A program made the translations under genes and the position numbers. A stretch of DNA of 64,000 bases from contig NZ_BOPG01000034.1 of NCBI RefSeq assembly GCF_016863635.1, positions 248,001-312,000 of the forward strand, read 5' to 3'. The first letter of the stretch is position 1; each line of letters opens with the position of its first letter. Positions 1-7,858 of the stretch are shown piece after piece. Source of the DNA: Virgisporangium aurantiacum. Its GTDB lineage: Bacteria; Actinomycetota; Actinomycetes; Mycobacteriales; Micromonosporaceae. The notes beneath the pieces were generated by a model, which had not been told where the DNA came from, searched no databases, and saw only the letters and a program-made list of their open reading frames with translations.

Positions 1-1
1 G

Positions 2-628
2 GACCCGGCCACGATCGTCGCGGAGCGCGAGAGCCTGCGGTTCGCGCTCATCGCCAGCCTCCAGTGCCTGCCCCCACGTCAGCGGGCCGTGCTCATCCTG
101 CGCGAGGTCCTCGCCTTCCCCGCCGCCGACGTGGCCGCCATGCTCGACACGACGACCGCGGCGGTGAAGAGTTCCCTGCAACGGGCCCGGGCCCGCCTGG
201 ACGAGGCATCACCGCACCCGGAGCAACAGACCGAGCCGACCGACCCGCACGCCCGGATGCTGCTCGACCAGTACATCGCCGGGTTCGAGCACGCCGACGT
301 CGCGGCCCTCGAACGCGCCCTGCGCACCGACGCCGCGATCGAACTGGTCGGCACGCGCACCTGGTTCTCCGGACGCGTCACCTGCCTGCGGTTCCTCACC
401 GGCGTCGTCGGATCCCCCGGCGACTGGCGCATGGTGCCGACCACCGCCAACGGACAACCGGCCGCCGCCGCATACCGCCGCGACGGCGACGGGATCTACC
501 GCGCCTTCGGCCTCGGCGTCCTCACCACGACCGACACGGGCATCGCCCGGATCCTCGTCTTCGACGGCGGCGCCGACCTGCTCGCCCGGTTCGGCCTCCC
601 ACCGACCCCGGTGCCGGCACCCACGTAG
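2..628 (+). CDS. ECF sigma factor, SigX5-like, with C-terminal SnoaL-like domain (5' end missing)
   Basis: The gene is cut by the left edge of the window; 208 codons remain in frame 2. The first ~65 residues are sigma region 4: the CLPPRQRAVLILREVL segment is followed by a helix-turn-helix (AAMLDTTTAAVKSSLQRARARL) that would contact the -35 element. The rest, about residues 80-205, looks like the SnoaL/NTF2-fold extension of the TIGR02960 (SigX5) group, with the characteristic WRMVPTTANGQPA stretch. In this group the extension is thought to tune sigma activity instead of a separate anti-sigma factor. No anti-sigma gene follows; a hairpin (651-688) ends the unit. Region 2 lies outside the window, so the promoter specificity cannot be judged. 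Confidence 0.85.
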   Translation, partial: DPATIVAERESLRFALIASLQCLPPRQRAVLILREVLAFPAADVAAMLDTTTAAVKSSLQRARARLDEASPHPEQQTEPTDPHARMLLDQYIAGFEHADVAALERALRTDAAIELVGTRTWFSGRVTCLRFLTGVVGSPGDWRMVPTTANGQPAAAAYRRDGDGIYRAFGLGVLTTTDTGIARILVFDGGADLLARFGLPPTPVPAPT

Positions 629-650
629 CCGTTCGACGCGCACAGCTCTT

Positions 651-688
651 GGGAGACAACGGTCGGCTACGACAGACCTTTGTCTCCC
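651..688. terminator. Hairpin between convergent genes, probable bidirectional terminator
   Basis: GGGAGACAA (651-659) pairs perfectly with TTGTCTCCC (680-688). After one mismatch GGTC and GACC extend the stem by four pairs. It lies 22 bases after the sigma-factor stop and 20 bases before the stop of the convergent hydrolase gene. There is no long U tract, which is common in high-GC actinobacteria. Confidence 0.6.
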
Positions 689-707
689 AGATCCGGTCGT
701 CGTGCGG

Positions 708-1649
708 CTAGCGCAGGGTACGGACGAGCCGGGCGGTGATGAGCTCGAAGAAGCCGGGAGCGCGCCGCGGCCGCCCGGTTGCCGGGTCGGGCACCCGCAG
801 CCCGTGATCGGCGCCGGGGAAGACGACGATCTCGTGGTCCCGGTGGCCGGAGCGGGCGAACGCGGCCTCGTACGCCGCGACGCTGGCCTCCGTGGGCACC
901 AGGACGTCGTCGGAGCCGAAGATCGCCAGGATCGGGCAGGTCAGCTTCTCCAGCGCCGGGACCGGGTCGAAGTCGGCGATGCCGGCGAAGAACTCCAGCT
1001 CCTTCACGCTGGTGACCTCGGCCAGTTCGGCGGCGCGGGTGCCCACCAGGTGGATCTCGTCGGTGAGGATCGCCGCGGCGGCGTCACCGGCCCGCAACCG
1101 GCTCAGGACCCGCCGGTACAACGCCAGCGCGTCGGCGATCTCCTCGGACGTGTAGCCCTCGGCCGCTCCCTCGGCCCCGATCTGGTACTCCTCGCTCTCC
1201 GCGACCGAGACGCCCGGCCCGGAGAACGTGATGATCGTCCTGATCCGGCTGTCGATGTTCGCGGCCAGCGGCGCGATCCAGCCTCCCTGGCTACCGCCGA
1301 GCAGCCCGATCCGCTCCCCGTCGATCTCCGGCTGGGCCGCGACCGCGGTGACCGCGGCCACCGTCTCGGCCGCCCGGTCCGCGAACGTCAACCGCGTCCA
1401 GTCACCCCCGGACTCGCCGCATCCCGGCTTGTCGTACCCGAACACCGCGATGCCGACCGCCGCCAGCCGGCTACCCATGTCTTCCCAGTTGCGCGCGTAC
1501 TCGCCGGACATCGGCCCGGACCCGTGCACCGTGACCACGGCGGGAACCGGCGCGGTCGAGGTGGCCGCGGGCGGCAGGTGCAGGTCGCCCACGATCTCCC
1601 CGCCACCAAACGAAAACACCAACCGTCGACGCACAGGCGTGAACAACAT
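708..1649 (-). CDS. Alpha/beta hydrolase (acyl-peptidase/esterase-like)
   Basis: This 313-residue serine hydrolase has an N-terminal strand region, an HGSGPMSG oxyanion segment near residue 42, a nucleophile elbow GGSQGG near residue 120, an acid in the FGSDDVLVP segment near residue 245 and the catalytic His in PGADHG near residue 280. The domain order is that of BAAT/dienelactone-type or S9-like hydrolases, cytoplasmic because no signal peptide is present. The substrate cannot be told. The start ATG at 1649 is preceded by TATCGT six bases upstream, suggesting leaderless transcription. It stands alone on the minus strand between two terminators. Confidence 0.8.
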   Translation of the reverse strand: MLFTPVRRRLVFSFGGGEIVGDLHLPPAATSTAPVPAVVTVHGSGPMSGEYARNWEDMGSRLAAVGIAVFGYDKPGCGESGGDWTRLTFADRAAETVAAVTAVAAQPEIDGERIGLLGGSQGGWIAPLAANIDSRIRTIITFSGPGVSVAESEEYQIGAEGAAEGYTSEEIADALALYRRVLSRLRAGDAAAAILTDEIHLVGTRAAELAEVTSVKELEFFAGIADFDPVPALEKLTCPILAIFGSDDVLVPTEASVAAYEAAFARSGHRDHEIVVFPGADHGLRVPDPATGRPRRAPGFFELITARLVRTLR

Positions 1650-2003
1650 GGCCGCACGATACCGATCAGCGTGGGCGTGGTGTCGCGCAGTCAGATGGTC
1701 GACGCGATGGCTTTAACTATTCCGCAGTTGCACGCATGAACATTGAAGAACGTTCCTATACCTAATTGCGTCAATATCTGCGATAAATGAATGACGTTTA
1801 GCTGACTACCGGACACGCGGAGTACTTTCCTCAAAACGTGATAAAAGGGGGATTGCGGGCGGCGTGGGCAGCAGTAACGATCTTATCCGTTGATCCTCCC
1901 CACGGCGATCGGACAATGATGTTCAGTGCTGTGATCGTGCTCGCCGCCGCGGCTTCGGTCGAGTGGTACAAGTGGTGCGCGCTGTTTTTCTAACGTGATT
2001 TCC
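1650..2003. other. Long intergenic region, comparatively AT-rich
   Basis: About 350 bases without a recognisable gene. The part from roughly 1705 to 1860 is clearly poorer in G+C than the surroundings (for example the A/T-rich runs around 1745-1795 and 1825-1850). It contains the palindrome GAACGTTC near 1750. The left end should hold the promoter of the minus-strand hydrolase. The right half contains a possible small plus-strand ORF, listed separately. Confidence 0.5.
1916..1993 (+). CDS. Possible small hydrophobic peptide (25 aa), doubtful
   Basis: ATG-ATG opens a 25-codon frame that reads MMFSAVIVLAAAASVEWYK and then WCALFF, a single membrane-spanning pattern. The same frame is open back to GTG at 1838, which would give 51 residues. 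No convincing Shine-Dalgarno sequence is visible. It ends just before the hairpin at 2004-2038. The composition is protein-like, but the frame is short and could be chance. Confidence 0.22.
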   Translation: MMFSAVIVLAAAASVEWYKWCALFF

Positions 2004-2038
2004 GGGCTGCTGCCGATACATTCCAACGGCGGCAGCCC
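2004..2038 (-). terminator. Terminator-like hairpin after the SARP regulator gene
   Basis: GGGCTGCTGCCG (2004-2015) pairs with CGGCGGCAGCCC (2027-2038), a 12-bp stem with one G-U pair and an 11-base loop. It begins six bases after the stop codon of the minus-strand regulator, the expected place for a terminator. It could also stop plus-strand transcripts from the intergenic region. Confidence 0.6.
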
Positions 2039-2043
2039 ACTAT

Positions 2044-4854
2044 TCACAGCAGTCGGACGAGCAATTCTTCTGCCATTGATGTCGGCAACTCGCCGAGCGA
2101 CTCGATCGCCTCCGCCCGCGTCACCGCCGCCGCAACGGCGCCCGACGTGGCCGTCATCGCTTCCGTGAGCACCACCAGTGCGCGGCTGCGACGGACCGGA
2201 TCACCGATCGCCCGACCGATTTCCACGGCCCGCTCCGCGTCGTCCAACGCGGACTCCGACCGGCCAGTCGCGAGGGCGATCTGAGTTGCCGTGATGAGCG
2301 CATCGCATCGAACGATGTCGTCGTGCATCCGGGTAGCGCAGTCGACCGCCTTCCGGCAGTGCGTCAACGCCCGATCCTGTTCGCCGGTCTCGTGGAACAG
2401 GGCGGCCAGCGCCGCGTGGGTCTCGCCCTGCCCTCGAACGGCCTGATCGCGCGTCCGGATCGCGAGGGCCTCCGCGAAGTGGCCGGCCGCCTCGGCGAAG
2501 CGACCGAGCCGCCGGCACGCCATTCCGAGCCGGTGGAGCGTCGAACTCTCTCCGACCCGGTTGCCCGTGCGACGGCACATGGCCAGCACCTCGGTGAAGG
2601 CGACGACGGCCGCCGCCGTCTGCCCGGTGGCCAGCCGCACGGAGCCGATGTTGTGCAAGCACACGGTCTGCGCGTCGGGGTCGTCGGAATCGCGGGCGAG
2701 TTGGAGCGCGGCGGTGAAGCTCTCGGTCGCGTGGTCGTGGTCGCGCATGGCGAAGTAGGTCGACCCCTGATTGACCAGGGTCCCGAGCTGCCCGTCCCGG
2801 TGGTCGTCCAGGCGGGCCGCGGTCAGGCCCAGTGCGCAGAACTCGAGCACGTCATCCTGTCGCCCGTACCGGTCATAGAGTTCGTGCGCCGTGCCGATCA
2901 GCTGCCACGCGGGTCGGAACAGGCCGAGATCGATGGCCTGACGGGTGGCCGGGCCGAGATTCGCCCGCTCGGCGCCGCACCATGCGACGGCCGCCGCGTC
3001 GGTGTCGAAGGTCATCGGCTCGACGCCCTGCGGTGGCACGAGATCCGGCACCCGGGGACGGTCGGGTGCCAGTACCCGCGCCGCGTCGATCATCGACCAC
3101 AGGAACCAGTCCGCCAGGCGGCGGACCGCGTCCCGCCGGAACGTCGCGGGCTGCTCCTCGGCACGGTCGGCCGCGAAGCGCTTCAGGAGGTCGTGCAGGC
3201 GGAACCTGCCAACCGTGTCGTGACCGATCAGGTGCGCGCGGGCCAGGCCGTGCAGCGCGGTATGGACGGCGGTCCGGGGGTCGCCGGCCATGGCGGCGGC
3301 CGCCTCGACGCTGATCGTCGGACCCGGGAACAGACCGAGGAGCCGGAACAGGCGGCTGTCGGCCGGTGGCAGCGCGTCGTAGGACCAGGCGAACACGGTC
3401 TCCAACCGGGCCTCCTCGTCATCGCCGTCGGAGCCGAGAAGGTGCCGGGAGAACTCTCCGGCCAGATCGCCAACGGGAACGTGGGAGCGTTCCGCCACGT
3501 GTTCACCGACGATCCGCACGGCGAGTGGCAGGCCGCCGGTCAGGCGCACCAGCTCCTGGACCCCGTCGGGGTCCGCCGCGGCGCGGCGCGGACCGATCAC
3601 CGCCGTGAGCAGCGCCGTGGAATCGGACGCCGACAGCGGCGGGACCGTGATGCAGCGGGCACCCTCGCGAATGGACAGGCCGCGCAGTCTGTTCCGGCTC
3701 GTCACGATGGCCGCGCACGGCCCGGTGGTGGGGATCAACGGGCGCACCTGTTCGGTGGTGCGGACGTTGTCGAGTACCAACAGCACCCGTCGATCGGCGA
3801 GCAGGTCGTTGAACAGGTCGCGCCGCTCATCGACGTCACCGGGCACCTGATCGGCCGCGACACCGAGCGCGGACAGGAACCGGCCGAGGGCGCGCGCGGG
3901 TTCGAGGTCCGGCCCGGTGCCGAACGCGTTCGCGTTCAGGTAGAGCTGGCCGTCCGGGAAGCGGTCGCGGTTGCGGTGGGCCCAGTGGACGGCCAGGGTC
4001 GTCTTGCCCACGCCGGGCATCCCGCTCAGCACGACGATGCCCACGCCGGCCGCGTCGTCGATGTCGTGGAGGAGGTCCTCGTGGCCGGTGAAGTCCACGA
4101 CGTCCATCGGAAGCTGGCGCGGCACCGGAGCCGCCGGCCGTGGCACCGCGCCGGCCCCGGCGAACGCGGGCATCGTGACCCGCGAGTCGGTGTGCAACCG
4201 GCGCCGGAACCGTTTGCGGAACTGGACGGAGAACGTCCGTGCGTCGTCGACGCGGCCGGTGGCGGCCAGCGCGCGCATCCAGTACTCCGCCAGCGCCTCG
4301 TCGAGGTCCCGGTCGAGCACGAACGGTTCGAGGCGGGCCAGCACGCGGTGGGGCTGGCCGAGCGTCAGCTCGTGGTCGGCGAGCAGCTTGTGTGCCTCGA
4401 CCAGTTCGTCGTGCATGTGGTTCCGCAACTGCTCGGTGTACGGGCCGCGCAGGTCGGCCAGGGGTTCGCCGCGCCAGAACCCGATCGCCTCGACGAGCAT
4501 GGCGGCGGCCGCGGCCGGTGCGGCGTCGCGTGCCCGCGCCACCAGCCGCCGGAAGCGGTGGAAGTCGACCAGGTCGGGGTCGAGGTCGAGGCGGTACCCG
4601 CTGTCGACGCGGACGAGCGCGTCGGGGCGTCCGATCCCGTCGAGCACCCGGCGGGTGCGGCTCACCAGCGCGTAGAGGTTCGACCGCGGCGTCGGCTGAT
4701 CGCCCCACAACTGGTGCAGCAGCGTGTCGGTGCGGACCGGAACCCGCACGTGGAACAGCAGCATGGCCAGCAGCGCCCGCTGCTTCGCCGCCCCCAGGTC
4801 GACCGGTCGGCCGTCGGCGTGCAGGGCGGTGCGGCCGAGAATCACGAAGTCCAC
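2044..4854 (-). CDS. SARP-family transcriptional regulator with NB-ARC and TPR domains (AfsR-like)
   Basis: This 936-residue protein has the AfsR layout. A winged-helix DNA-binding domain (residues 1-90, GAAKQRALLAMLLFH, then LWGDQPTPRSNLYALVSRTRRVL) is followed by a bacterial transcriptional activation domain (about 95-240) and an NB-ARC/STAND ATPase with Walker A GMPGVGKTT near residue 278, LLVLDN Walker B and the GGLPLAVRIVG motif. TPR-like helical repeats run from about 640 to the end. Such proteins activate secondary metabolism or other pathways after ATP binding. I start at GTG 4854 because the domain begins there and a GGGGGG run lies about nine bases upstream; the frame is open further upstream, for example to ATG 4917. 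It is divergent from a nucleosidase gene. Confidence 0.88.
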   Translation of the reverse strand: MDFVILGRTALHADGRPVDLGAAKQRALLAMLLFHVRVPVRTDTLLHQLWGDQPTPRSNLYALVSRTRRVLDGIGRPDALVRVDSGYRLDLDPDLVDFHRFRRLVARARDAAPAAAAAMLVEAIGFWRGEPLADLRGPYTEQLRNHMHDELVEAHKLLADHELTLGQPHRVLARLEPFVLDRDLDEALAEYWMRALAATGRVDDARTFSVQFRKRFRRRLHTDSRVTMPAFAGAGAVPRPAAPVPRQLPMDVVDFTGHEDLLHDIDDAAGVGIVVLSGMPGVGKTTLAVHWAHRNRDRFPDGQLYLNANAFGTGPDLEPARALGRFLSALGVAADQVPGDVDERRDLFNDLLADRRVLLVLDNVRTTEQVRPLIPTTGPCAAIVTSRNRLRGLSIREGARCITVPPLSASDSTALLTAVIGPRRAAADPDGVQELVRLTGGLPLAVRIVGEHVAERSHVPVGDLAGEFSRHLLGSDGDDEEARLETVFAWSYDALPPADSRLFRLLGLFPGPTISVEAAAAMAGDPRTAVHTALHGLARAHLIGHDTVGRFRLHDLLKRFAADRAEEQPATFRRDAVRRLADWFLWSMIDAARVLAPDRPRVPDLVPPQGVEPMTFDTDAAAVAWCGAERANLGPATRQAIDLGLFRPAWQLIGTAHELYDRYGRQDDVLEFCALGLTAARLDDHRDGQLGTLVNQGSTYFAMRDHDHATESFTAALQLARDSDDPDAQTVCLHNIGSVRLATGQTAAAVVAFTEVLAMCRRTGNRVGESSTLHRLGMACRRLGRFAEAAGHFAEALAIRTRDQAVRGQGETHAALAALFHETGEQDRALTHCRKAVDCATRMHDDIVRCDALITATQIALATGRSESALDDAERAVEIGRAIGDPVRRSRALVVLTEAMTATSGAVAAAVTRAEAIESLGELPTSMAEELLVRLL

Positions 4855-4966
4855 TGGGCGGCCCCCCAATCCCAGCGCATGTACCGCAAGTGTCAGACAG
4901 TAACTACTCCAATCCATAGCGTGTTTTCGAACTGCGCAACATCTGACATCGCCCTGGCAAACCGGT

Positions 4967-4983
4967 TGCAAGCCGCCTGCAAG
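4967..4983 (+). promoter_or_regulatory. Candidate SARP binding site: direct repeats with 11-bp period
   Basis: TGCAAG occurs at 4967-4972 and again at 4978-4983, exactly one helical turn (11 bp) apart. A weaker copy, TGGCAAA, lies at 4955-4961. SARP regulators are known to bind heptameric direct repeats with this period near the -35 region. The site lies between the divergent SARP and nucleosidase genes. It is a pattern match only. Confidence 0.35.
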
Positions 4984-5038
4984 GTGACCGGCAACGGGGC
5001 GACCGCACAGTGCTCCCCATGACCCTGGGGAGGGAACC

Positions 5039-5776
5039 ATGAAGATCGACGCGCTCATCGTCACCGCTCTCGCGGTCGAGCACCGCGCCACCGTCGACGC
5101 CGGGTTGGACGGCATCGGCGAGCATCCCGGCATCGACGCCTGGGAGTGCCGGGACGCGCACCGGCCGACCCCGTACGAGATCGGCCGGTTCGTGCTCGCG
5201 GACGGGTCGGCGCTCCGGGTCGCGGTCGCCCGGGCCACCCGCACCGGGTGCATCGCCGCCGCCGCGACCGCGTCGTGCCTCGCGGAGCGGCTGCGCCCGC
5301 AGTGCCTGGCGATGTCCGGCATCTGCGCCGGCAACCCGGCGGCCGTCGACCTCGGTGACGTGGTCATCGCCGACAGCACGTACGTCTACGACGAGGGCCA
5401 CCGGACGGTCGAGGGGTTCACCGCGAACCACCGCCAGATCCCGATGCCCGACGGCTGGGTGCGCGCCGCCCAGGACCTGGCGGACCTGCCGTTCCGGCTC
5501 GCGATCGGGCCGATGGTCAGCGGCAACATGGTGGTCAAGGACGGCCGGATCTGGCAACGCCTCGCGGCCCGGGGCGGGCGGCACGTCGTCGGGCTCGACA
5601 TGGAGGCCGCGGCCGTCGCCACGACGGCGTACCACCTCGGGCTGCCGGCCTGGGCGGTGGTCAAGGGCGTCGCCGACCACGCCGATCCCCGCAAGGACGA
5701 CCGGTACCGCTCGGCGGCGGCCGACGCCGCGGCCCGCGTGCTGTGGACGCTGCTGGTCCGCCAACTGGCCAGGTAG
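5039..5776 (+). CDS. PNP/MTAN-superfamily nucleosidase
   Basis: The 245-residue protein carries the phosphorylase-superfamily core: an N-terminal ALIVTALAVEH strand, a glycine-rich MSGICAGNP segment, and the late GLDMEAAAVATTAYHLG stretch, where the Met-Glu pair binds the ribose and a downstream Asp (KGVADHAD) acts at the purine. The family cleaves or phosphorolyses N-glycosidic bonds of nucleosides such as methylthioadenosine or S-adenosylhomocysteine; the exact substrate is unknown. The start is firm because GGAGGGAACC precedes the ATG. Homologous domains are often fused to or encoded beside STAND ATPases, and here the divergent neighbour is a STAND-type SARP regulator. Confidence 0.8.
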   Translation: MKIDALIVTALAVEHRATVDAGLDGIGEHPGIDAWECRDAHRPTPYEIGRFVLADGSALRVAVARATRTGCIAAAATASCLAERLRPQCLAMSGICAGNPAAVDLGDVVIADSTYVYDEGHRTVEGFTANHRQIPMPDGWVRAAQDLADLPFRLAIGPMVSGNMVVKDGRIWQRLAARGGRHVVGLDMEAAAVATTAYHLGLPAWAVVKGVADHADPRKDDRYRSAAADAAARVLWTLLVRQLAR

Positions 5777-5796
5777 AACACGTTAGCGTCGTGGGC

Positions 5797-6459
5797 ATGA
5801 CCTTTCTCGACACCGTCCGCCGGCTCGCCGCCGCCGTCGACACCACGGCCATCTGTGACGTCGCCCGCGACGTGCGGGTCATGTCGCCCGCCCTGCGCTG
5901 CCGGTCGGCGGCGCCGATCCTGTGCGGGCCGGCGCTCACCGTGCGCTGCCGCGACGACTTCCTCGGTGTCGTCCAGGCCATCGAGCGGGCCGCGCCGGGC
6001 GACGTGCTGGTGGTCGACGGCGGCGGGCGCGAGGCCGCGTTGGCCGGCGAACTGTTCGCGCGGGCGGCGCTGGGCAAGGGGCTGGCCGGCATCATCGTCG
6101 ACGGCGGGTACCGGGACATGCGGTTCGTCGCCACCTGCCCGCTGCCGGTGTACAGCCGGCACGTCGGACCGATGGCGGGCACGACGGTCCGCCCGGTGAC
6201 GGTCGGCGGCACCGTCAGCTGCGGCGGGGTGCCGGTGACCGCGGGCGACCTCGTGATCGCCGACCTCGACGGCATCGTCGTGCTCGACCCCGCCGACGCC
6301 GAGGCACAGCTCACCGCCGCCGCCGACGTGATGGCGGCCGAGGAGCGGGTGGTCGAGCGGCTCGACGCCGGCGCGACGCTGGGCGACTGTGTGAACGTCG
6401 CCGATCACGTCGCCCGGCTGACCCGCGGCGAGCCGTCGAAACTGAGCTTTACGGTGTGA
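5797..6459 (+). CDS. RraA-like protein / putative HMG-CHA-type aldolase
   Basis: This 220-residue protein matches the RraA/demethylmenaquinone-methyltransferase-like fold: a GPALTVRC segment, the GDVLVVDGGG motif, the NCSRG-like GIIVDGGYRDM motif carrying the metal/substrate-binding Arg-Asp, and GDLVIADLDGIVV near the C-terminus. Relatives are 4-hydroxy-4-methyl-2-oxoglutarate aldolases or oxaloacetate decarboxylases, while RraA itself inhibits RNase E; the sequence does not decide between these. I chose ATG 5797 over upstream in-frame codons because TAGCGT sits seven bases upstream, the leaderless pattern seen repeatedly here. The last 11 bases overlap the convergent hydrolase gene. Confidence 0.75.
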   Translation: MTFLDTVRRLAAAVDTTAICDVARDVRVMSPALRCRSAAPILCGPALTVRCRDDFLGVVQAIERAAPGDVLVVDGGGREAALAGELFARAALGKGLAGIIVDGGYRDMRFVATCPLPVYSRHVGPMAGTTVRPVTVGGTVSCGGVPVTAGDLVIADLDGIVVLDPADAEAQLTAAADVMAAEERVVERLDAGATLGDCVNVADHVARLTRGEPSKLSFTV

Positions 6460-7336
6460 TCAAACGCTTGTGGAGGAATCCGGCCGTGGCGTCGACGGCT
6501 TCGGTGACCCACGGCTCGCGATCGTAGAGGTCGATGTGCTCGTTGGCGTCGAGCCAGACGATGCCCTTGTCTCCGGCGGTCTCCGCATGCATGGCGGCGG
6601 CGAGGTCCGGCGAGCAGTAGGCGTCGACCTTTCCGTGGACGATCAGCAGCGGCGTCCCGGCGAGCAACGGCGCGGCGCCGAGCGCGTCGAAGGTCATCAG
6701 CGAATGCAGCGATCCGCGCGTCACGGCGTTCGTCCAATGCGGGGACGCCGACCGCGCGGTGCCGTAGTAGGCATACGGTTCGTCGCCGGCCATCGCCGCT
6801 TCGCCACCGTTCGGGGCGACCGCGGGCACGAACTCGTCGTACCGGTCCAGGAACGACCGCAGCGCCGAGCGGTACGTGTCGACGCCCATCTGCCGGGCGA
6901 ACCAGGCCGGGCTGTTGTACGCGCCCGCGATCCCGACGGCGGCCCGCAACCGCGGATCCTGCGCCGCGGCCCGCACCGCGTAACCGCCGCCGAGGCAGAT
7001 GCCGACCACACCGAGGCGATCGGCCGGGGCGCGTTCCCCAGAAATGCGCTCGGCCAGCAGATCCACCGCCGCGCGCAGGTCGGCCAGCTTGCCGCCGCTG
7101 TCCTCGTGGCCGCGCCGGCCGCCGCTCTCGCCGAACCCGCGATGGTCGAACGCCAGCGTGCTGATCCCCGCCGCGGCGAGCCGCTCGGCGTACAGCCCCA
7201 CCACCTGGTCCTTGACGCCCGTGAACGGACCGGTGAGCACCACGGCGGGCGCCGGTCCGTCGACGAGCCGTAGCACCCCCACCAGGTCGACGTCGCCGCT
7301 GCGGAAGGTCACCCGGTCGATCTGGAATTCGCTCAC
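6449..7336 (-). CDS. Alpha/beta hydrolase, dienelactone-hydrolase-like
   Basis: The protein is 295 residues from GTG 7336. It shows TGPFTGVKDQ near the oxyanion region, DHRGFGESGG, a nucleophile elbow GICLGGGY in which Cys occupies the nucleophile position as in dienelactone hydrolases, a VHGKVDAYCSP acid segment and NEHIDLYD around the catalytic His. It is likely a cytoplasmic esterase or lactonase of unknown substrate. GTG 7336 is preferred because TAGCCT lies seven bases upstream; an ATG ten codons further upstream is possible. It is divergent from an HxlR regulator that may control it. Confidence 0.78.
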   Translation of the reverse strand: MSEFQIDRVTFRSGDVDLVGVLRLVDGPAPAVVLTGPFTGVKDQVVGLYAERLAAAGISTLAFDHRGFGESGGRRGHEDSGGKLADLRAAVDLLAERISGERAPADRLGVVGICLGGGYAVRAAAQDPRLRAAVGIAGAYNSPAWFARQMGVDTYRSALRSFLDRYDEFVPAVAPNGGEAAMAGDEPYAYYGTARSASPHWTNAVTRGSLHSLMTFDALGAAPLLAGTPLLIVHGKVDAYCSPDLAAAMHAETAGDKGIVWLDANEHIDLYDREPWVTEAVDATAGFLHKRLITP

Positions 7337-7375
7337 GCCCGCAAGGCTAGGCTCGCCACGGAACACCGGCCAGAA

Positions 7376-7391
7376 GGCACTTCGCGGTGCC
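7376..7391. promoter_or_regulatory. Small inverted repeat in the hydrolase/HxlR divergent region
   Basis: GGCAC (7376-7380) and GTGCC (7387-7391) flank a six-base spacer in the 86-base gap between the divergent hydrolase and HxlR genes. Six-base-spaced short palindromes are typical HxlR operators. The arms are short, so chance is not excluded. Confidence 0.25.
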
Positions 7392-7422
7392 CATGAAGCG
7401 GCGCAGAAGCGGGAGATCGGCG

Positions 7423-7761
7423 ATGGACCTCGTGGTACCCGACGTCCTGGAGGAGAGCTGCGCCACCCGGCGGGCGTTGGAGCGGCTGGCCGCGAAGTGG
7501 CGCGTCCTCGTCGTCTACTCGCTGCTGCCCGGACCGCAACGTCACGCGGACCTCCGCCGCCGGCTGCCCGGCATCACCCAGAAGGTGCTCACCGAGACGT
7601 TGCGCGGCATGGAGGCCGACGGCCTGGTCGAGCGGCGGGTGCTGCGGGAGACCGCGCCGCAGCACGTCGAGTACGAGCTGACCGCGCTCGGCCACACGCT
7701 GCGCGAACCGCTCGCGGCGATCTGCGCGTGGGCGCTGGAGCATCCACCCGCGGAGATATGA
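7423..7761 (+). CDS. HxlR-family winged-helix transcriptional regulator
   Basis: The 112-residue protein has the full HxlR pattern: a conserved Cys near the N-terminus (EESCATRRALERLAAKW), the recognition region RHADLRRRLPGITQKVLTETLRGMEADGLV, and the wing with HVEYELTALGHTL. Members repress or activate divergent genes and often sense electrophiles or redox state through the conserved Cys. ATG 7423 is preferred because GGGAGAT lies five bases upstream; GTG 7387 gives a 12-residue extension. The divergent dienelactone-hydrolase-like gene is the likely target. Confidence 0.82.
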   Translation: MDLVVPDVLEESCATRRALERLAAKWRVLVVYSLLPGPQRHADLRRRLPGITQKVLTETLRGMEADGLVERRVLRETAPQHVEYELTALGHTLREPLAAICAWALEHPPAEI

Positions 7762-7787
7762 CGGTATGCCATCCGACGGCCAGACCA

Positions 7788-7816
7788 TTGATGACTGTCG
7801 AACGCATCGCTAGGGT
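7788..7816 (+). promoter_or_regulatory. Putative promoter of the sialidase gene
   Basis: TTGATG (7788-7793) and TAGGGT (7811-7816) are separated by 17 bases, matching a housekeeping sigma-70 promoter with two mismatches in the -35 box and two in the -10 box. It ends about 42 bases upstream of the sialidase start. Confidence 0.4.
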
Positions 7817-7858
7817 GACCAACGTATCGACGATCTCGAATACGGGGGTGTTCCCTTC

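Noticed and set aside
1736..1765. Nine-codon ORF starting MNIEERSYT
   Set aside because: Too short, no ribosome-binding site and no link to a neighbouring gene.
2323..5022. A plus-strand frame of about 900 codons opposite the SARP regulator
   Set aside because: Same effect of codon bias: no motifs, no ribosome-binding site, and the minus strand carries all SARP, NB-ARC and TPR signatures.
4855..5379. A start of the SARP gene further upstream, giving up to 1111 residues
   Set aside because: The extension would overlap most of the first half of the divergent nucleosidase gene, which has a strong ribosome-binding site, and it carries no domain.
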